A stretch of DNA of 64,000 nucleotides from Neonectria sp. B-13 (lineage: Eukaryota > Ascomycota > Sordariomycetes > Hypocreales > Nectriaceae): the NCBI GenBank assembly GCA_002682825.1, contig NOKP01000014.1, forward strand, positions 1,313,559-1,377,558, read 5' to 3'. Below, one piece after another: positions 44,501-56,600 of this stretch. The position numbers and the translations under genes were made by a program. Each line of letters begins with the position of its first letter. Position 1 is the first letter of the stretch. The notes beneath the pieces were generated by a model. The model had not been told where the DNA came from. It did not search any database and worked only from the letters and a program-made list of their open reading frames with translations.

Positions 44501-47500
44501 GGAGATGGAGGGGAGATGGAGGGGCCGGGAAGAGAGAGGAGAGGAAGCCAAGTGACCCAGGCGGAAGGCCGATGGCCGAACCCGTGAATGATCCGCAGGA
44601 GTTCCGAAGGCTACCGGGTCCTATCGAGCGCACAAGCCATGCATTCGACTCGAACGGGGGGTTTTGGGCCATGCTTTGTGATGCTCCCGAGCAACATCAA
44701 GAGAAGGAGCATCCTCCATCTCTAAACGCAGAGGACATGCTCAGAAGGGTCGGTGTGTGCTTTGTTCCCAGTAGTGTGTAACTAAGCTCGCGTTGCTGTC
44801 TTGGGTGATCCACGTCGGCGGGCTAGTCCATCGCGATGGTATGGCGGGCGGGTCCGCGGCACTGTCCCGGTGTAGGGAGCCACCGTTTGGGACGGGCTCC
44901 ACGTGGTGTCAAGACGATGGGCGGAGTGCATGAGTGCGTGCGTGCCTCTCCAAAGCACTCAATCCAGTCACGCTCTCACTTTTGTCCGTACTTATGCACG
45001 GTACCTCGATGTCCGGTTCCTTTGATGACTCTCCTCTCGCGCCCTCTTTCTCGTTCCTCTCAGGGCTCGTTACTGTCAACCGACAATCCTCGTGCCGACT
45101 GGGCGGCGTGGGAGGCAGCAGTGGGACTAAATCAAAGGTTCGATTGCGCACATGCCATCTTAACTACTTCCCCTAGGTGTTCAAGTGTCCGCTGGCATGT
45201 CTGATGCTCCCCATCTCTCCGATCTAGAGTCATAGGCTCCAGGCTGGATCGTAACACTCCCTACGCACAGCCAAGCGCAAAGTGGGCAGGTTTGCCGTCA
45301 AGGGGGTAGCTGAAGCTGGGGGAGGGGAAACCATCGAGACTGGTAGTGTGGCAGAGTGGGAGGGAGAACGTGGGAGCCCAAGGACGAAAACGGTGCACCA
45401 AGCCGGATATTGCGTCGTGGCTTTGTCCGGGGGCTGACCGGCCCAAAACTGCGTCGCATCAGGAAGGAGGGGAGACCGGTGATGAGCTTCCACCTGAGGC
45501 AGACACAGAGAACGAAACAAGCCAAAACCTGGTCCTCCTGTCCGTCGATGGTCGCCCTGCTCTTGGGCGAATGCACTAACTGGCCCTTATCAGAAGGCGC
45601 TTGCCTTTCCAGCGGTGCTGCTACGCAGAGGTCGAGGGATGGTATAATACCAGTGCAATAGCTGGGCGTGAGCACCACCAACGAGGACGAGCACCTGAGT
45701 TCATATGCCAGGATACCCTGACCTTCAGAGGGTAATGCTGCGCGCGTCACCTTGCCTAGCTGGCCCGGCTCCCGGTCCAAGTGGCTTTGCGTTGGCTGGT
45801 AACTTCTTGCGCTGGCTGACTCATCCCGGTCGCATGGGAAACCAGGAGATAAATTGGGTCAGCGGGACGGTTGGCGAAGGAAGTGTGAGGAGTGCCTCCT
45901 TGGATGGATGCATCACGGGTGATGCATGCATCACGGAGCAGTTGGAGGCTGCGAGTGGACGCACGCGCGCCTTGAGTTGAGCGCATTGGCTCATCGACGA
46001 ACGAAGGCGGACCACCCACATGTCCAGTGGCTCTTTCAAAACAAGAGGTCAGTGTACATGTTGCGGCAGGGCTCCTAGGCTTGTTGTATCTCCTCCTGGC
46101 CGCGCTGTAGGGTAGTACATCTCTGCGAGTTTCGGAGGCATTGATGCCCGGGTCAGTGTTTGTACTAGTATCACTTGCTCGCCACTTGGCCATCGTCGAT
46201 AAGACTCTGGCGTAGAAGTAAAGGCAACCCAACTATTATGCCGGCGAGTGGCTGCCCATCGTCAAGGTAGGATAGGCCAGGCACCTCACCAGCGCTCGGC
46301 AAGCTGTTGTCGAAGGTTAGTTACCAGCGTTATTGCTACTGATAAGTCCTATGTAGTAGGGGCATGGGCATGTTGGTTCTGGTTCTCATCAGGCCCATGT
46401 CTGTTGTTGGCAAGGGACGACCAGATAATTAGTGCAACGTACCTGACTTGACCTAAGCTACTGGGTGAGTTTTGTGTTGTGTCCCAGTGGGGTGTGGTTG
46501 AGTGTCATAATGAGATGCCAGGCTGCTCAACAGTCTCGTCTACCACTTCGCACCTATAGGTACTTACTCACTCAGCTGGGGTCAGGGTATCGGAGGGTGA
46601 GCGTCAGTGTCAGTGCGGATGCGGACATGCGTGGGTGCGAGTCAACCCCTCCTCTACTCTGCCCGTTCTGGGGCCTCGTGTGGACGGGCGGCATCTCCCC
46701 GACAGCCATTGGATTGCTTCCCTTTGTTGTCAACCACGGCCATCAACGGGTGTGACCTCTCCCCGCTTTCACCACAGCAACAATAACAACCCATTGCTCC
46801 GTTCCCTTTCAGCGCATATGGAGTACTGATAATTGGGAATCGAGTCGATTGCCTCGCTGCCAGGCCTTAACCCCTCGCCAGACAGTGCCGTCCTCGTCCC
46901 CGTCCCTTCCAGGTGCAGGTCAGGGCTTCGAAAGGCCAGAGCGGGCTCCAAGTGCAGGGCTTCAAAGGCCAGGGCCGGTCACCTCCTCCACTGCAACTCC
47001 AGGGCTAGGGTCTTGGGTACCATCCATTCGACCTCGGCCTGGTCTGACTGGGACTGGACGTCTCAGAACCCTCAGCCAACCCGCCGCCGCAGCCGTGGCC
47101 GTGGCCGTGGCCGCCCGTGGTGGCCTGCTCTCCGCAGCCCCTCCCCGACCACTCGCGTTACGGGCTTGTGGCTGACCTGTAGGATAGGCTGTCGCTGTCT
47201 TTGTCGCCCCTCCCGAGCCTCCCTCCCCCTTGGAATCTGGAACCGCTCTTCTCTGCATTCTGCATTCTGCTGCGCTGCTGCGGTCAGCGAGCCCTGTGAC
47301 TGCCAATCCGTGCGAGCCTCTAACCTTTGTGCGACCGTGAACCCCCAACCCACGAGCCTAGTGGTGGCATGCTGCTTCTGCCGCTTCTGCTGCTGCTGCA
47401 CAATCGCTACCGCTGCGAGTAGTCATCGTCAAAAGTCGGCAACACAGAATACAGCCCAGAGGCCGCTCCGCGCACACGTGCAAGCCATTTGACTTCACCA

Positions 47501-47557
47501 ACCAGGACACGGCTGCCGCATCCGACCATGTCCTAAGTCGAGCGTGGTCGCCGCAAC
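41565..47557. other. 6-kb GC-rich region without a supported gene
   Basis: No protein domain was recognisable on either strand. Long open frames (e.g. 42536-43345 +, 43752-44672 -) are compositional artefacts of the GC-rich sequence. The part after the gap is purine-rich (41580-41710, G-runs and GGGA repeats); other low-complexity areas include CAGCACAGCACAG (about 42010-42030), GGGGAGATGGAG repeats near 44500 and CCGTGGCCGTGGCC near 47095. The right end should hold the Ras-GEF promoter and leader. Confidence 0.45.
41580..41710. repeat. G-rich purine tract beside the gap
   Basis: Dense G runs (GGGTGGGGAGGGGGAGGAGG and GAGGGAGGGA-type words) on the plus strand, many able to supply G-quadruplex G-tracts. 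Simple-sequence character, not protein coding. Confidence 0.8.
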
Positions 47558-50500
47558 ATGCTTAGGATACAGACCGCCGCCGTGCCGCCAAGTATCCACT
47601 CTTCGCGCACCACCCACGACCCCTCCGCCGACTCCCCGTCCGCGCGCATCACGCCTGCCTCACTTCAAGCCTCCGACCCTCATTCCTCCTCATCTAGGGT
47701 CGATCCCTCCTGGGACCTCATGAACGGCATCGTCGGTACCGCGCCTCCGGGCGCCATGTATGTCCGCGCACTCTACGACTACGAGGCCGACGACCGCACC
47801 AGCCTCAGCTTCCACGAAGGCGATGTGATCCAGGTCATCACCCAGCTCGAGAGCGGCTGGTGGGACGGCGTCATCAATGGCGTTCGCGGATGGTTCCCTA
47901 GCAACTACTGTCAGACCATCACCAGTCCTGATGACCTGCCTGACCCTGGCCAGAACGGCCTCGTCGGCCAAGTTGATGACGAGCCCGACGACCCAGAGAT
48001 TTACGACGATCATTATGAACAGGACGACGACTCTGAGGCCGATGGGCCAGCTGGCTTGCCTCTCGAGGGAACCGACTCCATCGACAAGTCGCGAGCCGAC
48101 TTCTGGATCCCCCAAGCCACTCCCGATGGCCGCCTCTTCTACTACAACATGATGACGGGCGATCACAGTATGGAGCTGCCCCTCGAGTCTCCCGTCTCCG
48201 CAACCGAGACCGGTCCACGAGACCGTATGAACGTTAACATACCCGACAAGACGAGGCCACCTCCGGAGATGATGGCACGTGGCTTGACTCAAGACGAGGA
48301 CGACGAGTCACTAACATCGGCCTCCGAGGCTGAGGGGGATTCCAGACTGGCCTCTCGCCGCTCAAAGGTATCACAACACCTGCTACCCCGTCCCCCGACT
48401 TTGCTTATAATGGTCGCTAATCAATCCTAATCCAGCCCCGAAACCGTACTTCCTTTAGTGGCGCTTTATCCCCGTCAACGTCGATGGATTCTATCAACGG
48501 TGCCTCTCCAATCGGCCGCATAAGGAATGACGTCTCACCCAACGGCAATATGACCGCTGGATTGCCAAACATAGCCTCAGCTACTTCCTTCACGAGCACC
48601 ACCTACAACCTGCCGACCACGGCCACCGTTCCTCGAAGTTTCTTTGACGATGGATCCACCCCTTCTCTAAGCTGGAGCTTGCTTGTCTCCAACATGAAGC
48701 GTGCTATTGATCGATACCGCGAGGCGATAACAAACAACAACCGCTCCGAATACGTCGCAAGGGCTGAAGACATATCTGACCATCTCCGACTACTGCTCGC
48801 TGCGGGCTCTGGTACCACAGACAACCATTCCGGCCAGCCATCCATCATCTCGACCAACAAAGCGCTCTACCCCCACTTTCGCGATATGATGTCTAAGTTT
48901 TCGAAGCTCGTCATTTCGTCACACATTGCTGCTGCGGACTGGCCCAACGCGGAGTCAATACAGAAATGCTTGCAGGAGGCCGATGGAGTCCTCTTGGGCG
49001 TATTCAGTTATGTCGAAGTTGCCCGACAACAACGCGGTGAAGAGATTCCTCGGCTATTCCCTGGGTTCGTTATCGGTAGCACCACCGGCGGAAGCTGGCA
49101 GAACAACGGTTTGGGTCCTCGTGACCCAATCACAGCCAATTTTCTTGAAGATGAGGAGGGTGTAGTGGATCCTACGGCCATCCTCGACAACAGATTGCTA
49201 GAACGGCTGGACGAACAGAAACGGATTCTCGTGTCGAGCATCCGAGAGCTCGACAAGAACCTCATCTCACCAGACAAGATTGTCACCCCATATCGCCATG
49301 AAGTGATCGGAAATAACGTTTGCTTTGCTGGAGGGAGGGTGCTGGAAACATTCAAGCCATGGATTGCCATGATCGAATCCATTGACTTATCCTCCTTGGG
49401 CAATAGCTTTCAGACTCCTCAGCTTGCGGACTTTGGCACAAACAAGCAGAGCCTTTATGACAACGTATCCGACTTGCTCTTGGGTTGTCAGGCCGTTGCC
49501 GGTCCCTTGGCCGATGAGTGGGCTGAGGTTCGGGGTGAGGCCTTGGAGAACCGCCTTGAGTATGTTCGTCAGTGTGCGCGAGCGCTCGAGACCAACTCTT
49601 CTCAAATCAATTTCTCCCTGCAACTCCTCTCAGAACAAGTCCAGATAAATTTGCAACAACAACAAATGGAACTGAGACCCCGCGAGGAACAGTTCCCCCG
49701 GATTCAGCTGCAAAGAGGAGAAACAATGCCTTACGATCGACCACACCAACGGACCGAATCGAGGACCACTCCAGTGCGACCTCCGTTAATTACGACACAG
49801 TCGTTTACGGAGGGAGATCTCCCACCGGGCAACTTCAGGAAGGGCGACTACTCCAAGGTTAAGAAGATCTTTGGCGAAGATCCCTCGCCCCAGGCTGGCC
49901 TCCCGCCTGTCGAAGATACCCCCGAATTCCTGCGCCTCGACTTTGAGAACGACGTATCCTGGGACGCCAAGACAACCAAGCCCACCGTTAAGGGAGGCTC
50001 CCTCCTTGCTCTGGTAGAGCAGCTAACTCGTCACGATAAGCTTGACTCGAACTTTAACAATACTTTCCTCTTGACCTACCGATCCTTCACTTCGGCCCGT
50101 GAGCTCTTTGAGCTCCTTGTCAAGCGATTCGGAATCCAACCCCCTGAAGGCCTCACCCAGTCAGATTTCGACATGTGGAGAGACCGAAAGCAGAAGCTGA
50201 TCCGCTTCCGAGTCGTCAATATTCTCAAGAGTTGGTTTGATAATTTCTGGATGGAAGAATATAACGAAGAGTCCAAGCAGCTTATTCGGGATGTGTACAC
50301 CTTCGCCCGAGACACTGTCAAGTCGACCGAGACCCCGGGATCCGCGCCTCTAATGGCGGTTCTAGATCAAAGGCTCAGCGGAAAGGAGGCAGGCGCTCGA
50401 CGAATGATTCAAACAGTCAACCAAAACACCCCGACGCCCATCATGCCCAAGAATATGAAGAAACTCAAGTTCCTAGACATTGATGTGATCGAATTCGCCA

Positions 50501-51533
50501 GACAGCTTACCATTATCGAGTCTCGTCTGTACGGCAAGATCAAGGCTACAGAATGCTTGAACAAGACGTGGCAGAAGAAGATCATCGAGGGGGACCCCGA
50601 CCTCGCCCCCAACGTCAAGGCACTCATTCTCCACTCAAATCAAATGACGAATTGGGTTGCGGAGATGATCCTAGCCCAGATGGATGTGAAGAAGCGTGTG
50701 GTTGTGATCAAGCATTTCGTTTCTGTTGCCGATGTAAGTCAACCCAAGCGAGGTTATACATTGATGAGAACAACTTCTAATGTGGAAATAGCGATGTCGC
50801 GCCCTGAACAACTTCTCAACACTAACCTCCATCATCTCGGCGCTAGGTACCGCGCCAATCGCTCGGCTAAAGCGAACGTGGGATCAAGTACCCCAGCGCA
50901 CGCAAACCGTTTTGGAGTCGATGCGAAGGGTAATGGCCAGCACAAAAAACTTTGGAGAGTACCGAGAAGCCCTCCATGCAGCCAACCCGCCCTGTATCCC
51001 ATTTTTTGGTATGGAACCACAACCCCCAGCCCACCAATTTCGTCCATGTTTCTAACAGCTGCCACTAAAGGTGTCTACCTGACCGACCTTACTTTCATCG
51101 AGGACGGAATCCCCTCCATCATCAAGAAAACCAACCTCATCAACTTTGCCAAGCGAGCTAAGACTGCCGAGGTAATCCGTGACATTCAGCAGTACCAGAA
51201 TGTGGGATACTCGTTGCAGCCAGTTCCCGAGCTGCAAGACTACATATTGAGTAATATGCAGGCGGCTGGCGATGTGCACGAGATGTACGACAAGAGCTTG
51301 CAAATTGAGCCTCGTGAACGAGAGGACGAGAAGATTGTGAGGTACGTAGAGTTGCGAAGTCTCCCGTCATTCTACGGTGGCACGATCTCCTGGCATTGAG
51401 AAGTTATGTTCTTTGAGGAGATACAACCCAGGACCATTGCTTTAGTTCTTGGTCAAAACCAAGATGGAAGAAGAAACATGCTTACTCGTCATTTTCAACA
51501 CGCAGGGTCCTGGCCGAATCGGGTTTCCTGTAA
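47558..51533 (+). CDS. Ras guanine-nucleotide exchange factor with SH3 domain (Cdc25-type)
   Basis: Five exons (47558-48367, 48436-50733, 50792-51008, 51071-51341, 51506-51533) give 1207 residues. Order: Ser/Thr-rich start; SH3 domain at about 67-120 (MYVRALYDYEADDRTSLSF, GWWDGVINGVRGWFPSNY); a degenerate WW-like segment at about 180-212 (DFWIPQATPDGRLFYYN, second Trp replaced in DHSMELPLE); a linker; RasGEF_N at about 780-900 (FLLTYRSFTSARELFELL); catalytic RasGEF at about 950-1190 (DVIEFARQLTIIESRLYGKI, NNFSTLTSIISALGTAPIARL after splicing, VYLTDLTFIEDGIPS). The last exon is nine codons ending in VLAESGFL. It loads GTP on Ras at the membrane, feeding cAMP/MAPK signalling. Start codon is the first in-frame ATG; an upstream exon is not excluded. 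Confidence 0.93.
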
Positions 51534-51992
51534 GCAACCACTCTGTCACGGTTCCGAGACATTGTACAGTCGCATGAACGCATGGGACGGAATGATTGCA
51601 AGGGGCTTGGCATTCAATGGTTATTTTGCCATTGCAGCAAGAATGATGACTGGCGACTTTATGAAATAACAGCGAACGTGGTGTTCACCGTGTCGCAACA
51701 TGGAGTCGTTGGAGAAGGATACTTTCTTTCCGCCGGTGAGGCTATGCAACTCTGCACGGACACGCATGGCCGGAAGGTGAGCGGAAGATGCTATGCCAAC
51801 AGGGGCGGGGTCGCTTGGCAAGATGCTACTGCCAGCTTGGCTATTGCCAGAGTTGAAAATGGGATTGGATCAGGGTGGCCTTGAGCCAATCAAGCTAGGC
51901 TCAATAGGCTGGGTGAGGGAGAGGCCAGCGAACGGAATTGAGCTCCAAGTCCCAAGTAAAAGGCGAGCCTCATTGGGGATTTATTTGGTCGG

Positions 51993-52025
51993 CGGGTAGT
52001 GCACAACGCATTTGTGCACTACCCG
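51993..52025. repeat. Perfect inverted repeat, 14-bp arms with 5-nt loop
   Basis: Left arm CGGGTAGTGCACAA (51993-52006), loop CGCAT, right arm the exact reverse complement (52012-52025). It lies 460 bp past the Ras-GEF stop. Confidence 0.97.
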
Positions 52026-52470
52026 GCGTCATCGCAAGTCATACTCCAAGCGAGTGGCTGAGGCACATTGAAAGGAGTTGGGACAACGGATTGGATATAC
52101 CTGGAAGGCCATAGACGGGCCGAAACATGGATATATGTACCTGAGATGGAATCTACGGAAGCACGAGTTGTGTGTGCAATATCAAGGGGAGGCTGGAGCG
52201 AGGTTCAACTACTTGACCGTTTCAAGCACCAGCGTTTTCCATCTCACCCTTCCAGTATCAACACTGTGCGTTGCAGACCTGAAGAAGTGGTTGGTGCTAC
52301 GGGAATCGCGTCGGTCATAACGAACTGTGATGGAAGATACTGATGCGTGGTTGAACCATCAACTTTATAGTGAGATAACGAAGTTGATTTATAGCTCAAG
52401 TAGTATTATAAATAACTCCACGCAAAAGAATTCCTGCCAGCTTAGGTACAAGCTCATAAGGCAAACCATA

Positions 52471-52509
52471 AGAGAGAGAAGAAGAAGAAGAAGAAGAAGA
52501 AGAAGAAGA
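52471..52509. repeat. (GAA)n microsatellite
   Basis: About 39 bp of GA/GAA repeats just 3' of the small hydrophilic-protein gene (minus strand), probably in its 3' UTR or just beyond. Confidence 0.95.
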
Positions 52510-52531
52510 CAAAGCATCAACCATCCATCAC

Positions 52532-53544
52532 TTAGTGCTTGTGAAGCTTGGCCTTGATACGCTCACCGAGGCTGGGCTTGTCCTTGCCGCTGCTACCGTG
52601 GTGGTGAGAATCGCCACCTTGATCGTGTTGCTCGCCTTTTTCTTCCAAGAGACCTGTTCGAGAGGGAGAAAGTGTTAGTAAAGGAAACGCACTTGGCATA
52701 AAGCTATTATAGAATTAAAGTTGTTGAACGTACGATCGGCTTCGCGTCCGGCCCCGGGCTTCGTAGCATCAAAATCTCCGCCATCAGCGGCGAACCCAGT
52801 CGTCTTGACGTACTCCTGGCCGGTGCCCTCGGAGTGACCCGCCTCGGTCTTCTGGGCGGACGAACCCAAGGGCTTCGGCTCTGAATGTGTCGACCCTAAG
52901 GGTTCTGTCTCCACTGACTTTGACTCCAGGGGCTTTGACTCTGGGACCTTGCCCAGGCTGTCGTCACGCGTGGTGGTTGTGGTGCTTTCGTGGGGGCGTG
53001 AGTCTAAGCCCTCCGACGGCCTTAAGTTTGTGTTTTCAAGGCCGCCGCTGGACTTGCTGGCGGGGCCAGGGGTACTAGTGTCGACATCGTGCAGCTTGGA
53101 GGTAATCTGGGGGATCTTCTCTGGGTCGCGTGTGTCGATCTGTTCAGATGTGGTGTCGTGCAGAGTAGATTGGGGAACAGAGGTCGTCTCGAAGTGTTGA
53201 GAAGTTGTGGTCGTCCCGCGGTGAGGGATTGCGGACGTTTCGGATTGTTTGGGGAGAGTCGTCGTCTCAGAGTTCTTAGGGATTACGGAGGCCTCAGACT
53301 GCTGGCCTTGGAGGGATTTCTCGACCTGCTCCTGTTGGGCTGAGTCTTGAAGACGTTAGCTAATCTCGCCTGCGGCAGATACTAGAACATCACTATAAGG
53401 TGAAGGCTTACCCAGGTTTCCGGCGTCATAGGGCTCGCCCTGAGAGACGTTGCCCTTGACCCCAGACACTGGCTCTTTGTTGGTAGTGTCCTCTCCCCAG
53501 ACGGCCTTGGCGGCCGCGGCAGCGACGCTGTTGATGGTCTCCAT
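52532..53544 (-). CDS. Hydrophilic, Ser/Thr/Gly-rich small protein (fungal 'glycine-rich/dehydrin-like' family)
   Basis: Three exons from ATG 53544 (METINSVAAAAAKAVWGE) to the stop at 52532. First intron donor follows GNL (near 53412); second follows GREADR (near 52728). The protein is highly hydrophilic and probably disordered, with Thr/Ser repeats (TTTTT runs, VPESKPLESKSVETEPLG) and conserved end pieces common to this fungal family: KAVWGE at the start, EPVSG and GEPYDAGN, FAADGGDFDATKPGAGREADR, and the C-terminal GERIKAKLHKH. Function unknown; similarity is to stress-associated proteins often mislabelled cell-wall glycine-rich proteins. There is no signal peptide. A (GTA)n tract begins 37 bp upstream of the ATG. 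Confidence 0.85.
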
Positions 53545-53580
53545 GATGAGAAGTTGCAGAGTGTAAGGCACCTAGGAGGG

Positions 53581-53656
53581 TAGATAGTAGTAGTAGTAGT
53601 AAGTAGTAGTAGTAAGTAGTAGTAGTAGTAGTAGTAGTAGTAAGTAGGTAGGTAGG
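53581..53656. repeat. (GTA)n microsatellite in 5' leader
   Basis: A 76-bp run of AGT/GTA triplets with AAGT and GTAG interruptions, starting 37 bp upstream of the minus-strand ATG at 53544, so probably transcribed as a (TAC)n leader. Confidence 0.95.
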
Positions 53657-56600
53657 CGTGATGTATGAGTGTAGAAGATGAGGTAGGAGATAAGATGGAT
53701 TATGTGCCGGAAGTAGTTGGGCAGGTGCAGATGCTGGATTAAATATAGAGACGCATCTGAGGAAGGCCGGCAATACGGCAACGTTTAATTGCAAGTGCAA
53801 CGACGATCAGCTAATTGTTCAACGGCGCTGACGTCGTCACTTTGTGTGCAAACATTCGGTGTATTCCCTTGACGTTGACACATTACTACGCTCTATGGTC
53901 TAAGAGGGGACATGTCCAACTCTCTCGCAAGTACAGTAGTGGGCAGAAGGTGCGTAAGGCTGTGCCCGTTGCGTTTGAAGTACAAGGACGACCGGTCAGA
54001 CAAATGATGACGACGACCCACCTTGACGATCGGTCCTTTCAGAAGAGATGTCGGCCATGGTTTGGCGTTGGTTGGCCAGGTCGCAGTGAGGCCCGCCTTG
54101 GTCCCATGTCCCTGGTTGGATGGATGATGTAGGTTATGACGTTTGTGTCAGTCGGGTGCAAGTAAAAAAGCAAGCCACATTGACACATATTGTTTCGCCC
54201 AGGTATTACAGACGCAGGCGCAGGCGCAGGTACAATACCCTAGAGGAACAGCGGCTTGCCCGCCCTGTGGACGGGTACTTCCAAAGTTCCAGATCCGAAT
54301 GCTGGTGGGATCGGGAATATGAACGACGTCATCGACGAGGGGGGTCGAGTCCCCTAGTTTGAGAGTTGGTGATCCCCCGCAAATCTCACCTTGCGGCCTT
54401 GACCTGACGCCACAGTGCATGAGTGCAGGAAAGTAAGAAACCAGGCCAAGCTTCCTTTCAGAAACTGCAGTTACCGGTATGTGGTGCACTTATTGGTAGA
54501 GCATCGTAATCTTTCGCAAGATTGAAATTACAGCCGGCATTATGAGTGTTGATTTGTTTGGTGAACTAGGCAGGCATGGCCATTCATCGTCAGGTTTATC
54601 GTGCGACTCCTGCCACCATTCGCCATCTTCCGATACCTCTCAGAGTTTGCCATCTTCGTGATGCATGTGGAGGGAGTGGTGATTCCGATTCAAGATCTTA
54701 ATTCTCTGCTTGGTGAAGGGGTAATGTTTTGTCGATTCCCCCCTTGCTTGCCACTGCCCAGATTTGTAGGTACTAAGGTAAGTAGTAGGTGAATGAGCTG
54801 CGGAACGGGATGCCTGAGGTGACACAAGAAGCCAACCTTAAATCGACGGAAGGTGGGCGACCCATGCATGCCTTAGCCGAGATGCTTCGGCCGAGTCCCG
54901 GCTTTCGCGGCTAGAGAAGGGGTTCAAGGGATCAGGGGATCAATCACGATCCAGAGTCCAGACTCGAGAATCCAAAGGGCTGGAAACGAGGGTCAGATGC
55001 ATCGGGCCTTGCATGGTTCTGCGAGCTACTGATCAGTGGTCAGTGGTCACCCTACCAATCTTTTTGGTACACTATAGATCAGGCAATAGTTGTATCCCGT
55101 TCCCATCAGGTGCGTCGCACTTGTCGGTATCCGTGTTGGTAAATTGGAAAGATTTTGGTAGGGATTAGGTCTGTAATGCTGTGATTACTGTCGTGCTCAA
55201 CAGAGTAAAGAGGGTGGGACGAGAGACAGAAAAGCGTGCGTGCCTGACTGGCGTGCCTGGCGTGTAAGATGAGGTGCAAAGATTACGATTAGGCCCATGA
55301 GCCATGGCCGTGTCGCCTGGGCTAAAATCCCACCATTCGGTGAGCACGTTATTAATCAGATTAAATCGAGAGCTACCCAAGATCCAACGCGCCGTCGGTA
55401 CTAGTAATGAGCAATGCCCCGAACCAACCAAGTAACCAAGTACCCACCTATGTAGTAACCTTGAACCAGCTAACCAGCCAATCATCGGAGTGTCGCCTCG
55501 TCCCAAGCTGACCCTTCTCAGCTCGTCATCATCAACGCCCACCAGTGTTCGTTGTACTGTAAGTTGTGTCTCCGTCTCCGCCCCCCACCTCCACTTCCGG
55601 CCCACCTCCACTTCATCCTCGTCGTCGTTTCTGCTCCCTTAGTGTAGGTGCTTCGTGCCCCAGGCAGACTTCACCCCCTCTTGTCTTCTCATCTCTTGAT
55701 GCTTTTTTCCCGGCTTGCCTGTGACTTGTGACCAGGCTGACCCTGTCTACTGCCCACTCAGCCAGCCAGCTATGCCACTCCGGCGCCCGAGCAGATCTGG
55801 CGAATAGGAGCTCGTCCGTTTGTCCCGCGGATCCTCACGTACTCGATACGTAGGCTAGCACGCAGCACGCACTAATACAGTACTGGATCCTCCCCGATAA
55901 GTCTCAGGTCTCCAGAGCGTCGGGGCGCCAGCGACCGCCAACAACCCGCTCCAGGGACAGTGTCGAGTCGGATCGATGGGCGTCTCCTGGTCTAGTGCGC
56001 AGTACCGACCGGGCTGGGCCTTAGTTGCCTAGCTCCACATCCCAGAGGCAACTCTCTTTCATCTGCTGACGTGAGTTACAAGCTACAGGCAACACAGGCT
56101 ACTAGTAGAGAGGACGACTCCGTGGTTCATACGTACTTTCGCTCTCATTAGAGCAAGTGGCCCTGTAACCGTAAGCTGTGCTACTGAGTTCGTGGGCAGT
56201 AGCTGCGACAGACAGTGTCCACTTTGACGTCCGAGCAACTCTCCACCGCATTCCATCCCTGTCCCACATCCACTTCAAACATCCACTTCAAACATCCACA
56301 CATCATCCACACATCCACAACTGCATTTCATCCTTCTCCCAAGGCGTCTCACGGGGATTCGCTTTTCGACTCGCTCGACCGCTGCGTACCCGCACGGCGC
56401 TGCTCTGCGCTGTGCTGTGCCGTGCCGTTACAGCAACTGAGTTTACTACACGGACTGGACTGGACTGGACTCGACTGGAACTAGACCGTACGAATACTTG
56501 AGTGGGCGCCTGTTCCACAGTCAGTCCGTCACCTTTGATTGCCATTGCCCATTTGCGATTGTCCCCCTCCCTCACATGGCAGAGGTCGTCCCAGGGCTTC

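Larger units (their letters stand above)
51534..52531. other. Convergent intergenic region with hairpin and GAA tract
   Basis: About 1 kb between convergent genes. It contains a perfect hairpin at 51993-52025 and a purine microsatellite at 52471-52509. No coding sequence recognised. Confidence 0.5.

Noticed and set aside
43752..44672. 306-codon open frame on the minus strand in the GC-rich region.
   Set aside because: No domain, no intron-consistent extension, and overlapping frames are open on the other strand; looks like composition-driven openness.
46833..47492. 219-codon open frame directly upstream of the Ras-GEF.
   Set aside because: Begins at TTG and has low-complexity Arg/Ser/Cys content; more likely leader or promoter sequence.
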